A DNA stretch of 46,840 nucleotides from Perlabentimonas gracilis (GCF_011174675.1 NZ_JAANIG010000035.1:1-46840); one strand, 5' to 3'; positions 1 through 7,081 are shown, counted from the stretch's first letter. Numbers and translations: made by a program. Notes: generated from the sequence alone by a model not told the origin.

Positions 1-31
1 GGGGTGAAGGCGGCGTAGCCGCCTTCACCCC
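1..31. repeat. Perfect 14-bp hairpin
   Basis: The arms at 1-14 and 18-31 (GGGGTGAAGGCGGC and its exact complement) are separated by three bases. There is no downstream T-run, so an intrinsic terminator for a + strand gene is doubtful. It may be a REP-like element or the edge of a repeat that extends beyond the window. No gene was seen in 1-258; the rest of that stretch is AT-rich leader sequence. Confidence 0.7.
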
Positions 32-60
32 CTCACCCCATACAGCGTAACAGCCTGTCA

Positions 61-79
61 TTTCGAGCGAAGCGAGAAA
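61..79. repeat. Quasi-palindromic dispersed motif
   Basis: TTTCGAGCGAAGCGAGAAA reads almost the same on both strands. From memory, this motif followed by ATCT is a frequent intergenic phrase in Bacteroidota genomes. Its function is unknown to me, and only one copy is visible here. Confidence 0.4.
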
Positions 80-224
80 TCTATTACATTATTATCATTG
101 TAAAAAAGACTTAGTCGGACACTAGTGAAAAATTATAATTTAAACTTAAACAGTTTCTTAGATATTTTCTATGTTGGCTTAATGTTTGCTTAAAAAATAT
201 ATTTTTAAACCCAAACTTTTAAAA

Positions 225-232
225 TAACTTTG
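225..232 (+). promoter_or_regulatory. Candidate -7 element (TAACTTTG)
   Basis: TAACTTTG matches the Bacteroidota -7 consensus TAnnTTTG and lies 26 bases upstream of the start at 259. No convincing -33 TTTG is present at the expected distance, so the call rests on the -7 box alone. Confidence 0.4.
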
Positions 233-258
233 CCAACACTGACAAACACTTACACTAT

Positions 259-933
259 ATGAAAACTAAAGGTGCAATTCTATCTGCTTTCATCGTAATT
301 TTTACGCTAACCTCATTGGAGCTAAAAGCTCAGTATATCGCCTTTGGCGTGTATGGCGAGCCTCAGCTATCATGGTATAGATCAGACACCAAAGCATTTT
401 CATCCGATGGCGTTGTTGTTGGGTTTAATGCAGGTTTTAGCCTCGAAAGGTATTTTGCCGATAGGTATGCCCTAACCACTGGTGCTTCCATTGCCAATAT
501 TGGAGGTAATTTTGTATTTAATAATGCTGGCGACTCAATTGTCACCCTCGATGACGTGTACTATGTAAATCAAGGTGTTAGCGCCAAGGTTAAGGGGCAG
601 TACATCAGCATCCCGCTGGGCCTTAAGTTCAAAACCAATGAGATTGGGTACACCACCTTTTATGCCGATTTGGGTTTAAAAGCAAATGTAAGGCTTAAGG
701 GCTTTGCATGGATAGACGAAATGGATGTTGACCGTGAGGTGCTCGAGAAAACTCATATGCAGTTTGCATACATATCGTACTATTTTGGTGCTGGTGTACA
801 GTATTCATTAGGAGGGCCGTCCGCTATCCTTGTAGGCCTCACTTTTTCCAATGGGCTTACCCATCCTCTTAAAGAGTCGTACAAAGGATTGAATGTGGGT
901 ACTTTTGGGCTAAAAGTGGGTTTAGTTTTTTAA
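259..933 (+). CDS. Outer-membrane beta-barrel protein
   Basis: The 224-aa product starts with a typical signal peptide: Lys at 2 and 4, a hydrophobic stretch at about 6-20, and cleavage near Lys-Ala-Gln at 23-25. The rest alternates polar and hydrophobic residues with many aromatic and glycine residues and ends in Leu-Val-Phe, as expected for a small porin-type barrel. It resembles the generic outer-membrane beta-barrel (PorT/OmpW-like) families of Bacteroidota. A specific function cannot be assigned. It appears to be the first gene after a candidate promoter at 225, and the next gene follows after 26 bases. Confidence 0.75.
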   Translation: MKTKGAILSAFIVIFTLTSLELKAQYIAFGVYGEPQLSWYRSDTKAFSSDGVVVGFNAGFSLERYFADRYALTTGASIANIGGNFVFNNAGDSIVTLDDVYYVNQGVSAKVKGQYISIPLGLKFKTNEIGYTTFYADLGLKANVRLKGFAWIDEMDVDREVLEKTHMQFAYISYYFGAGVQYSLGGPSAILVGLTFSNGLTHPLKESYKGLNVGTFGLKVGLVF

Positions 934-959
934 TGTCAACTTTGTAAACTATCCCGTTT

Positions 960-1514
960 ATGGATGAAAAAGAACTGGCTGGTCTGAAGTACGAGCTTTC
1001 AGTTAAGGCCAAAAATGGAGTTGATTTTATCATCTCATCAAGCTTTATTTGGATACTAATTGCAATCATCTGGAGTCTTTCACTCGATTCGTATAACAAG
1101 AGCGTACTTACCTTTATGGTGGGTGCATTAATGCTTCCAATAGCCTTGCTAATGTCGAAGGTGCTGAAAACCCAATGGAAAATTGCTGGCAATCCATTGC
1201 AACCCTTAGGCTTGTGGTTAAATTTTGCCCAGCTATTCTACTTTCCATTTCTGATCTTTATGCTCATTAAAATGCCAAGCCATTTTGTTATGACCTATGC
1301 AATTATCACTGGTGCACATCTTTTCCCATACGCTTGGTTTTACAACGAAAAATCATACGCTATTGGGGCAGGAGTTATCTCTGTGGGGTCTTTGATTTTA
1401 GGTTTAACCCTAAATTCCTCAAGAGCCTTCATTTTACCCCTAATGGTAGCCATGGCTATGGTCTTCTTGGCTGTGATTTTAGCAAGGTCGTATCGAAATA
1501 AAATATCAATGTAA
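960..1514 (+). CDS. Multi-pass membrane protein, DUF7010-like
   Basis: The 184-aa protein has a charged N-terminus (about 20 residues) and then roughly six hydrophobic segments covering most of residues 22-178. It ends in a short basic tail. The overall pattern, including a Gly-Ala-His at about 118-120 between helices, resembles the DUF7010 family of small membrane proteins. That assignment is from memory and only moderately secure. No catalytic motif is visible. The gene lies 26 bases after the barrel gene and 31 bases before nadE on the same strand, so co-transcription is possible. Confidence 0.6.
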   Translation: MDEKELAGLKYELSVKAKNGVDFIISSSFIWILIAIIWSLSLDSYNKSVLTFMVGALMLPIALLMSKVLKTQWKIAGNPLQPLGLWLNFAQLFYFPFLIFMLIKMPSHFVMTYAIITGAHLFPYAWFYNEKSYAIGAGVISVGSLILGLTLNSSRAFILPLMVAMAMVFLAVILARSYRNKISM

Positions 1515-1545
1515 AAGGTTCTATTGCACAATATCTGGTACTATT

Positions 1546-3198
1546 ATGAAAATTGCCCTTGCACAGCTTAACTATACGGTCAATTATTTTGACCTTAATG
1601 TTCAAAAAATTATCGACGCTATCGATTCTGCCAAGAATCGCGGTGCCGAACTTGTGATCTTTTCTGAGTTGGCTATATGTGGATACGCCCCACAGGATCT
1701 GTTAACTCGCCCCGATTTTATTGAACGTTGTGGAATGGCGATGGATAAGGTTGCCGAGGCGTGTAATGGGGTTGCAGCAATTGTGGGTGGCCCCAGCTAC
1801 AACAACAACCCGACTGGTAAACCTCTTTTCAACTCTGCATTCTTCTTAAAAGATGGTAAAGTACAAAGCACCCATAACAAGGCACTGCTTCCAACCTACG
1901 ATATTTTTGATGAGTATAGATATTTTGAGCCCAGTCGTAGTTTTCAGGTAGCCGAGCTAAATGGTAAGCGTTTGGCCATTACGGTATGCGAGGATGTATG
2001 GGACGACCAGCCTCCCTCATCGGGAATGGGGCGTGGCAAGCTATACTCAATGTCGCCTATGCAGGAGTTAACCAAACAGCAACCCGACATTATTATCAAT
2101 GTGGCAGCATCTCCCTTTGCCTGTGGCAATCTTAGCCGGCGGCTATCTGTATTCCAAGGTAATGTGAAACGATATGGAATGCCCCTTATTACCGTAAATC
2201 AGGTAGGTGCCAATAACGATTTAGTCTTCGATGGACGATCCCTGGCCATAAACGCCAACGGTTCTGTTGCCCTTAAGATGAAGGATTTTGAGGAGGACAT
2301 TCAAATTGTTGACACCGATGATTTGGAGGCGAACCAAACCGAGCAGCAGATTGAGGCAGAAGACAGTATTGCCTTAATTCATGATGGACTTGTACTTGGT
2401 ATTCGTGATTACTTTGCCAAGCTGGGTTTTACAAAGACTACATTAGGATTATCAGGAGGTATCGATTCGGCAGTAACGCTTGTATTGGCTCAAAGAGCAT
2501 TGGGTAGCGATAATATTAGGGTACTTCTGTTGCCCTCGCAATATTCATCGGATCATTCAATAGATGATGCCAAATCGCTGGCCGAGAACCTAAATGTCCA
2601 GTACGACATTGTGAGCATTGCTAATACATTTGATACGCTTCGCGCTGGTATGGCGGATATCTTTAGGGATCAGCCCGAGAACCTGACTGAGGAGAATATT
2701 CAGGCACGTATCAGGGGTGTGATGCTGATGGCGCTATCCAATAAGTTTGGCCATTTACTTTTGAATACATCCAATAAAAGCGAATCAGCAGTGGGTTACG
2801 GAACTTTGTACGGCGATATGTGTGGAGCCTTATCGGTGCTTGGTGATGTTTACAAAACACAGGTTTTTGAACTTGCCCATTACATCAATAGGGAAGGGGA
2901 AATTATCCCTTTAAATACCATAGCCAAACCACCATCAGCTGAACTTAGGCCAAACCAAAAGGATTCCGATTCGCTGCCCGAGTACGATGTGCTTGACCAG
3001 ATACTTTTCCAATATATTGAGGAGCACAAGTCGCAGGACGAGATAATTGCCATGGGATTTAGTGCCGAGCTGGTTATCAGAACTCTCAGAATGGTTAACA
3101 TTAGTGAGTATAAGCGATATCAAACGGCACCAATTCTAAGGGTTTCATCTAAGGCCTTTGGTTCAGGCCGCCGAATGCCACTTGTTGCAAAGTACTAG
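1546..3198 (+). CDS. nadE: Glutamine-dependent NAD+ synthetase
   Basis: This enzyme amidates nicotinic acid adenine dinucleotide to NAD+, using ammonia released from glutamine. The 550-aa length fits the two-domain form. Residues 1 to about 260 are a nitrilase-type amidase with the expected catalytic triad: Glu41 (SELAICGY), Lys112 (NKALLPTYD) and Cys148 (TVCEDVW). Residues from about 280 onward are the ATP-pyrophosphatase synthetase domain with the SGGIDSA P-loop near 303. Both halves are intact, so glutamine rather than free ammonia should be the nitrogen source. Confidence 0.95.
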   Translation: MKIALAQLNYTVNYFDLNVQKIIDAIDSAKNRGAELVIFSELAICGYAPQDLLTRPDFIERCGMAMDKVAEACNGVAAIVGGPSYNNNPTGKPLFNSAFFLKDGKVQSTHNKALLPTYDIFDEYRYFEPSRSFQVAELNGKRLAITVCEDVWDDQPPSSGMGRGKLYSMSPMQELTKQQPDIIINVAASPFACGNLSRRLSVFQGNVKRYGMPLITVNQVGANNDLVFDGRSLAINANGSVALKMKDFEEDIQIVDTDDLEANQTEQQIEAEDSIALIHDGLVLGIRDYFAKLGFTKTTLGLSGGIDSAVTLVLAQRALGSDNIRVLLLPSQYSSDHSIDDAKSLAENLNVQYDIVSIANTFDTLRAGMADIFRDQPENLTEENIQARIRGVMLMALSNKFGHLLLNTSNKSESAVGYGTLYGDMCGALSVLGDVYKTQVFELAHYINREGEIIPLNTIAKPPSAELRPNQKDSDSLPEYDVLDQILFQYIEEHKSQDEIIAMGFSAELVIRTLRMVNISEYKRYQTAPILRVSSKAFGSGRRMPLVAKY

Positions 3199-3240
3199 AT
3201 TGAGCAATTTTTTCCTTTTTCTGCTGTAAAACATTTTTGT

Positions 3241-3248
3241 TATCTTTG
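3241..3248 (+). promoter_or_regulatory. Candidate -7 element (TATCTTTG)
   Basis: TATCTTTG fits TAnnTTTG in the 152-bp spacer after nadE. If it is used, the downstream Crp/Fnr gene would have a leader of roughly 95 bases. A -33 TTTG at the right spacing is not evident. Confidence 0.4.
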
Positions 3249-3350
3249 CAGATCTTTTAATCAACCCTTTTAATTGTCTTTTATTGTTCTTTGTTGATTA
3301 TTAGATTCTTAATTGCAATCGTTTGTTGGATTTAAAAAAATAATATAAGT

Positions 3351-4052
3351 ATGGCCCATCCAACCATTGATATCCAAAGTGCCTTTGAGGGCGTCTGTTC
3401 CCTTTTCAATAATCTAAGAGCACGTGAAAAAGAGCAACTATTCAGGGGTTTCTCTTGTTCTTACTACCGCAAGGGCGAAATTATTTATCGCGATGGCGAT
3501 GTGCCCAAGGGGTTGGTTTGCCTAACAAAAGGAAAAGTTAAGATATTTAAAGAGGGTGTAGGGGGGCGCGATCAAATTGTGCGAATGGCCAAACCCGTAG
3601 GTTTTATTGGATATAGAGCTCTTCTTGCCGATGAGAATCATATTGCCTCTGCCGAAGCGCTGGAGGATTGTATAATCGCCACTATCGACAAGAGTGCATT
3701 CATAAAAATTCTTCAGTCGAATGCCCCGTTGACTTATCATATACTAAAATCCGTCGCAACGGAGTTGGGGATGTCCAATAGCCGTACCGTTACGCTTACC
3801 CAAAAGCACATTCGCGGTCGACTGGCAGAGTCGCTTGTTTTTCTTCGCGACACCTATGGTTTCGAGGAGGATAATCAAACCCTTAGGGTGTATCTATCGA
3901 GAGAAGATTTGGCAAACCTTTCGAATATGACCACATCCAATGCTATTAGAACCCTTTCGGCTTTTGCCAACGAGGAGATCCTTGAACTTGATGGTAGACG
4001 GGTGAAGATAATTGACCCCTATAAGCTTGAGAGAATAAGCGATTTAGGTTAA
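3351..4052 (+). CDS. Crp/Fnr family transcriptional regulator
   Basis: The 233-aa protein has an N-terminal cyclic-nucleotide-binding-type beta-roll (about residues 15-130, with the characteristic KGEIIYRDGD and LTKGKVKIF strands). A dimerisation helix follows, then a C-terminal winged helix (about 150-225) with recognition helix region LSREDLANLSNMTTSNAIRT. The FNR-type N-terminal cysteine cluster is absent, so a [4Fe-4S] oxygen sensor is unlikely. The effector cannot be predicted. It is a single-gene unit with its own probable promoter and a strong terminator. Confidence 0.88.
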   Translation: MAHPTIDIQSAFEGVCSLFNNLRAREKEQLFRGFSCSYYRKGEIIYRDGDVPKGLVCLTKGKVKIFKEGVGGRDQIVRMAKPVGFIGYRALLADENHIASAEALEDCIIATIDKSAFIKILQSNAPLTYHILKSVATELGMSNSRTVTLTQKHIRGRLAESLVFLRDTYGFEEDNQTLRVYLSREDLANLSNMTTSNAIRTLSAFANEEILELDGRRVKIIDPYKLERISDLG

Positions 4053-4071
4053 TTACACTTACAACATACAG

Positions 4072-4107
4072 AAGAAGGGGCGCAAAATTTTGCGCCCCTT
4101 TTCTTTA
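4072..4107. terminator. Bidirectional intrinsic terminator
   Basis: The perfect palindrome GGGGCGCAAAATTTTGCGCCCC (in two arms, 4077-4087 and 4088-4098) is followed by TTTTCTTT on the + strand and preceded by AAGAAG. It can therefore terminate the Crp/Fnr gene and also the converging gene at 4124. Confidence 0.9.
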
Positions 4108-4123
4108 TTTCTATAGCAATGAG

Positions 4124-4492
4124 CTACTTCTTAAATATAAAGAATACTGCAAGTACTAGGAACACAAATCCGATTAGGTGATTCATCCTAAACGATTCGG
4201 TTTTAAAAACCAGTAGGGTAAAAATCATAAAAACTATAAGCGTAATAACCTCCTGAATTACCTTTAACTCCACTAACGAGAAAGGGCCTCCGTTTCCCTT
4301 AAAGCCAATTCTATTTGCTGGAACTTGGAATATGTACTCATAAAAAGCGATTCCCCAGCTTATCAGAATAATTGAGAATAGCCCTAGTCCCTGCGACCAG
4401 CTCATCTCCTTAAATTTAAGATGGCCATACCATGCAAGGGTCATGAAGGTGTTCGATAGCACCAGCAGAATTATTGTGTATATTGCACTCAT
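4124..4492 (-). CDS. DUF486 (DMT-like) small membrane protein
   Basis: The 122-aa protein has four hydrophobic segments. Motifs typical of the DUF486 family are visible, including FMTLAWYGHLKF near 16-27 and the stretch YEYIFQVPANRIG in the middle. DUF486 proteins resemble half-size drug/metabolite-type transporters; their substrate is unknown. I chose the ATG at 4492. The frame remains open to 4552, but the extra 20 residues do not look like a signal peptide and would exceed the family's usual 110-120 aa. Confidence 0.8.
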   Translation of the reverse strand: MSAIYTIILLVLSNTFMTLAWYGHLKFKEMSWSQGLGLFSIILISWGIAFYEYIFQVPANRIGFKGNGGPFSLVELKVIQEVITLIVFMIFTLLVFKTESFRMNHLIGFVFLVLAVFFIFKK

Positions 4493-4602
4493 ATGTTTTT
4501 GAGAAAAAGTGAGCAAATATATGCAAAAAGCAATTTGGTTGTCCCTTTGCACATTATCATATGTAAACTTGTGAAATTATTTTCAACCCATACAACTAAA
4601 TT

Positions 4603-5184
4603 ATGGCATATAAGAACTGGTACGATATTTTAATATCACCCTTGCTTAGCGGACTAACTAAACGGATTGCTTTGCAAATTGAGGAGGGAGCCAATCTTCT
4701 TGAGGTTGGATGTGGAACCGGTGAGTTGGCCAGCGCTCTCCACTATAAGGGGGTAAAATCATACCTAGGCGTAGATTTAACTCCAAAGATGATTGAAGCA
4801 GCAAGAGGTAAGGTTGCTCATCCAAACTTTACATTTATTGCTGATGATTTTCTCATAATCAATATCAACTCCCAATTCAATTACGCTGTATTTTCAATGA
4901 TTATTCATTCAGTAGATGAGGAACTTGCCAATAGACTTATTTGTAAAGCAAAGGCTTTGAGTAGTATGATTGTATTTGCAGATTATCTTGTGCCTCAGCC
5001 CAAAGGATTTAAGGGGTTTTTGGTTAAATTGATAGAAAGGCTTGCAGGCAAAGAGCATTACACAAATTTTACCTATTTCAAAAGTTTAGGAGGAATCGAC
5101 CACTTCGTGAGAACCAACAAGCTTACTATTGTTAAACAGCTCGATTATGAGGTATTCAGAATAGTTGTTACAGCAGTAGCCTAG
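4603..5184 (+). CDS. Class I SAM-dependent methyltransferase
   Basis: The 193-aa protein carries the SAM-binding motif I (LLEVGCGTGEL, residues 32-42), an acidic residue after beta-2 (GVDLTPKMIEAA) and a motif-II-like IADDFL segment. This is the Methyltransf_11/25 fold. The substrate is unknown. It is a single-gene unit on the + strand, ending in a hairpin terminator about 22 bases after the stop. Confidence 0.8.
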   Translation: MAYKNWYDILISPLLSGLTKRIALQIEEGANLLEVGCGTGELASALHYKGVKSYLGVDLTPKMIEAARGKVAHPNFTFIADDFLIININSQFNYAVFSMIIHSVDEELANRLICKAKALSSMIVFADYLVPQPKGFKGFLVKLIERLAGKEHYTNFTYFKSLGGIDHFVRTNKLTIVKQLDYEVFRIVVTAVA

Positions 5185-5206
5185 ATATTGCAGATTATCA
5201 TTACGT

Positions 5207-5238
5207 AAAGGGCTGGAAATTTTCAGCCTTTTTTTTTT
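5207..5238 (+). terminator. Intrinsic terminator
   Basis: GGCTG at 5211-5215 pairs with CAGCC at 5224-5228 over an AT-rich loop, and a run of ten T's follows. It ends the methyltransferase gene and separates it from the operon promoter 30 bases downstream. Confidence 0.8.
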
Positions 5239-5258
5239 GTGAAATAATAGAAGAAAAT

Positions 5259-5290
5259 TTTGCCAAATGAACATATGTTCATTAACTTTG
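5259..5290 (+). promoter_or_regulatory. Operon promoter with palindromic operator
   Basis: A -33 TTTG (5259-5262) and a -7 TAACTTTG (5283-5290) are 20 bases apart, as in the Bacteroidota consensus. The spacer holds the perfect 14-bp palindrome TGAACATATGTTCA (5268-5281), placed so that a bound protein would block sigma-factor contacts. A degenerate copy, TGAACAAATGTCA, follows at 5294-5306 just before the DUF134 start. The likely ligand is the DUF134 protein encoded directly downstream (inference). No sigma-54 GG/GC promoter is apparent. Confidence 0.7.
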
Positions 5291-5316
5291 CAGTGAACAA
5301 ATGTCAATAATGCTGT

Positions 5317-5889
5317 ATGTCGCCACGAATAAAAAAGCCTAGAAAGGTTGTGAATCCGCCGCCCATTAAGGGCTTTAAGCCCTACGGCCCCGATTTGGAT
5401 AAAGCAGGGAAAGAGCCAGTACTTATGCATTTCGAGGAGTATGAAGCCTTAAGGTTGTGCGATTACGATATGTACAACCACCATCAGGCATCGGCAGCCA
5501 TGGGTGTTTCGCGGCCAACCTTTACTCGCATTTATGCTTCGGCAAGGCAAAAGGTGGCAAAAGCATTTGCCGAGGGACGACAGATAAGTATCGACGGGGG
5601 GAAGGTTTATTTCGATAGCGATTGGTACAGCTGCAAAAGTTGTAAGTGCTATTTCAACAATCCGCAAAAGGATGTTCAGATTACCCAATGCCCTCTGTGC
5701 GGAAGTGATAAGGTTTTAAGCTGCGATGTGGAGACCGACTGCCTTGATGCAGAAAATGAGCGTTGCGCCGATTTTTGTGTATGCGTAGGATGTGGATATG
5801 AGGTTTTGCACAATCACGGTAAGCCTTGCAATCACTACGTTTGTCCGCAGTGTGGTAAGCGTATGACCAGGAAACAGAAATCTAACTAA
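5317..5889 (+). CDS. DUF134 DNA-binding protein with Cys-rich tail
   Basis: The 190-aa protein begins with a DUF134 (UPF0251) domain, residues 1 to about 95. This includes the family's FKPYGP and EYEALRLCDYD motifs and a helix-turn-helix around 47-75 (QASAAMGVSRPTFTRIY). After residue 105 there are 14 cysteines in about 85 residues, including CKSC, CPLC and CPQC pairs plus histidines, consistent with several zinc ribbons or metal/Fe-S binding. DUF134 proteins are predicted transcription regulators that often accompany NifX-fold genes in anaerobes. As first gene of the operon behind a palindromic operator, it is the likely local regulator and possibly a metal or redox sensor (inference). Confidence 0.85.
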   Translation: MSPRIKKPRKVVNPPPIKGFKPYGPDLDKAGKEPVLMHFEEYEALRLCDYDMYNHHQASAAMGVSRPTFTRIYASARQKVAKAFAEGRQISIDGGKVYFDSDWYSCKSCKCYFNNPQKDVQITQCPLCGSDKVLSCDVETDCLDAENERCADFCVCVGCGYEVLHNHGKPCNHYVCPQCGKRMTRKQKSN

Positions 5890-5902
5890 AATTATATATC
5901 CT

Positions 5903-6217
5903 ATGAAAGTTGCAATTACATCAACTGGTGATTCTTTAGATTCTAAGCTCGATGAACGTTTTGGTCGCTGCTCATTCTTTGTGGTTTACGATACCGAGAG
6001 TAAATCAACAGAATTTATTCCCAACCCAAACAAGGAGGCTGAGAATGGTGCAGGACCCGCATCGGTTCAGGTGGTTGCTTCCCGCAACGTGAGCAAAATT
6101 GTGTCGGGCGAATTTGGTATGAAGATAAAATCGTTGGTAGATAGCCTGCAAATACAGATGATTGTTGTGAAAGAACCCAAAACCATTAGGGAGATAATAC
6201 AGATGTTGAATCATTGA
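5903..6217 (+). CDS. NifX/NifB-type cofactor-binding protein
   Basis: This 104-aa protein matches the dinitrogenase iron-molybdenum cofactor domain (an RNase H-like fold shared by NifX, NafY and orange protein). It has the KVAITSTGDSLDSKLDERFGRC start and the short alpha/beta repeats typical of the family. Such proteins bind or carry metal clusters; orange protein of Desulfovibrio holds a Mo-Cu sulfide cluster. No nitrogenase genes are nearby, so a role in nitrogen fixation is not supported. It begins 13 bases after the DUF134 gene. It keeps one cysteine (in GRC) and lacks the His-rich tail of its paralogue at 7082. Confidence 0.88.
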   Translation: MKVAITSTGDSLDSKLDERFGRCSFFVVYDTESKSTEFIPNPNKEAENGAGPASVQVVASRNVSKIVSGEFGMKIKSLVDSLQIQMIVVKEPKTIREIIQMLNH

Positions 6218-6225
6218 TGAATAAC

Positions 6226-6309
6226 GAATATCGATTGAAGATTTTTGATTTACGAGTTTAAAAAACATCCAAAATCAAATCTAAGATCTTCAATCTTCAA
6301 TCGGTATTC
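6226..6309. repeat. Imperfect palindromic spacer element A
   Basis: The arms at 6226-6243 and 6292-6309 pair at 17 of 18 positions, and an inner 8-bp pair (TTTGATTT, 6243-6250, with AAATCAAA, 6272-6279) extends the fold. It fills most of the 114-bp gap between the first NifX gene and the first DUF5320 gene. It could be a small mobile or REP-like insertion, or an mRNA stability structure. Confidence 0.65.
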
Positions 6310-6319
6310 TTAAATCAAA

Positions 6320-6326
6320 GAGGAGG
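6320..6326 (+). promoter_or_regulatory. Strong Shine-Dalgarno site GAGGAGG
   Basis: GAGGAGG ends five bases before the ATG at 6332. Bacteroidota genes rarely carry such a site, and most genes in this window lack one. The same arrangement precedes the second DUF5320 gene. Confidence 0.75.
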
Positions 6327-6331
6327 AACTT

Positions 6332-6517
6332 ATGCCAAAAATGGATGGAACAGGCCCCGAGGGGAAAGGTTCTCGCTCAGGCCGAAAATTAGGAGAGTGC
6401 GCAGATTTAGCTGAAATCGAAAAACTTGCCAAACTTGGCAAGGGAATGGGCAAAGGCCGTAAATCAGGTTCTGGGCAGGGAAAGGGAAAGAGGCTGAGGA
6501 GCGGGGAGAAGGGGTGA
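6332..6517 (+). CDS. DUF5320 domain small protein 1
   Basis: The 61-aa protein has the DUF5320 N-terminal signature (MPKMDGTGPEGKGSRSGRK) followed by GECA, then a Gly/Lys-rich basic tail (about residues 30-61). Family members are very short, glycine-rich, of unknown function, and commonly sit beside NifX-fold and MinD-ferredoxin genes in anaerobes. A single cysteine lies at about residue 23. The start is fixed by the strong ribosome-binding site at 6320. It is a paralogue of the next gene. Confidence 0.75.
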   Translation: MPKMDGTGPEGKGSRSGRKLGECADLAEIEKLAKLGKGMGKGRKSGSGQGKGKRLRSGEKG

Positions 6518-6547
6518 ATGTTTTAAAATAAAATAATTTCGAATTTC

Positions 6548-6612
6548 GATTAACGAATTATGATTTAGGAAGTTAACATCTCAAATAAATCATAAATCTA
6601 AAATCGTTAATC
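6548..6612. repeat. Imperfect palindromic spacer element B
   Basis: GATTAACGA (6548-6556) pairs with TCGTTAATC (6604-6612), and ATGATTTA (6560-6567) pairs with TAAATCAT (6586-6593). It sits in the gap between the two DUF5320 genes in the same relative place as element A. The sequences just after both elements (6307-6326 and 6617-6637) are almost identical. Confidence 0.6.
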
Positions 6613-6630
6613 AGAGTTCTTAAATCAAAA

Positions 6631-6637
6631 GAGGAGG
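6631..6637 (+). promoter_or_regulatory. Strong Shine-Dalgarno site GAGGAGG
   Basis: This is identical in sequence and in spacing (five bases) to the site at 6320. The preceding TTCTTAAATCAAA block is also shared, indicating that gene and leader were duplicated together. Confidence 0.75.
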
Positions 6638-6642
6638 TCGTT

Positions 6643-6876
6643 ATGCCAGGATTAAACCAAACAGGTCCAGTTGGACAAGGTCCAATGACTGGCCGCAGAA
6701 TGGGAAAATGCACCAATTTTGGTGCTGGAAAAATTACTCAAACCGATGAGCCTAACCAGGCTCCCGAAAATATGCCTCAAGGCTTTGGCCGAGGAATGGG
6801 TTTTGGCCGAGGTGCTCGTGGTCGAGGTTTTCGTGGCCGAGGATTAGGCCAGCAGAATAGGTTTAGAGGAGTTTAA
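6643..6876 (+). CDS. DUF5320 domain small protein 2, GRG-rich
   Basis: The 77-aa protein has the DUF5320 signature MPGLNQTGPVGQGPMTGRRMGKC at its start. Residues from about 47 to the end form repeated Gly-Arg-Gly and Phe-Gly-Arg units, resembling RGG-box low-complexity tails. A basic disordered tail of this kind could contact RNA or acidic partners (inference). The function of DUF5320 is unknown. Position between the two NifX-fold genes suggests a role in the same pathway. Confidence 0.78.
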   Translation: MPGLNQTGPVGQGPMTGRRMGKCTNFGAGKITQTDEPNQAPENMPQGFGRGMGFGRGARGRGFRGRGLGQQNRFRGV

Positions 6877-6894
6877 ACTTAATTTTTTAGTATT

Positions 6895-7051
6895 CATAAG
6901 GCTCTCTAAAAAGTGAAGAATTAATTAAATTTTCTTTGTGTTCCTTTGAGACTTCTTTGTGTATCCTTTGTGCTATAATTAGTTAGGGGTATCGCAAAAG
7001 ACACAAAATCCTCACAGACTCCCACAAAGTTACTTTTCAGACAGCCTTATG
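6895..7051. repeat. 157-bp imperfect palindrome, MITE-like
   Basis: The outer arms at 6895-6914 and 7032-7051 (CATAAGGCTCTCTAAAAAGT against the complement of ACTTTTCAGACAGCCTTATG) pair at 18 of 20 positions. The interior contains CTTTGTG-type repeats on the left and their CACAAAG-type counterparts on the right, so nearly the whole spacer can fold on itself. The AAGGCTGTCTGAAAAG end recalls terminal repeats of some Bacteroidota insertion sequences, but no transposase is present. Confidence 0.6.
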
Positions 7052-7081
7052 AGTGAAAACAAAAACCATTAACCAATTAAA

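Noticed and set aside
5200-5316. Sigma-54 promoter, as known for ORP operons in Desulfovibrio
   Set aside because: No GG-n10-GC element with the expected flanks is visible. A standard Bacteroidota promoter is present instead, and no sigma-54 activator gene is nearby.
6877-7081. Small gene or riboswitch in the spacer
   Set aside because: Both strands are stop-rich and the sequence is explained by a long imperfect palindrome; no riboswitch core was recognised.
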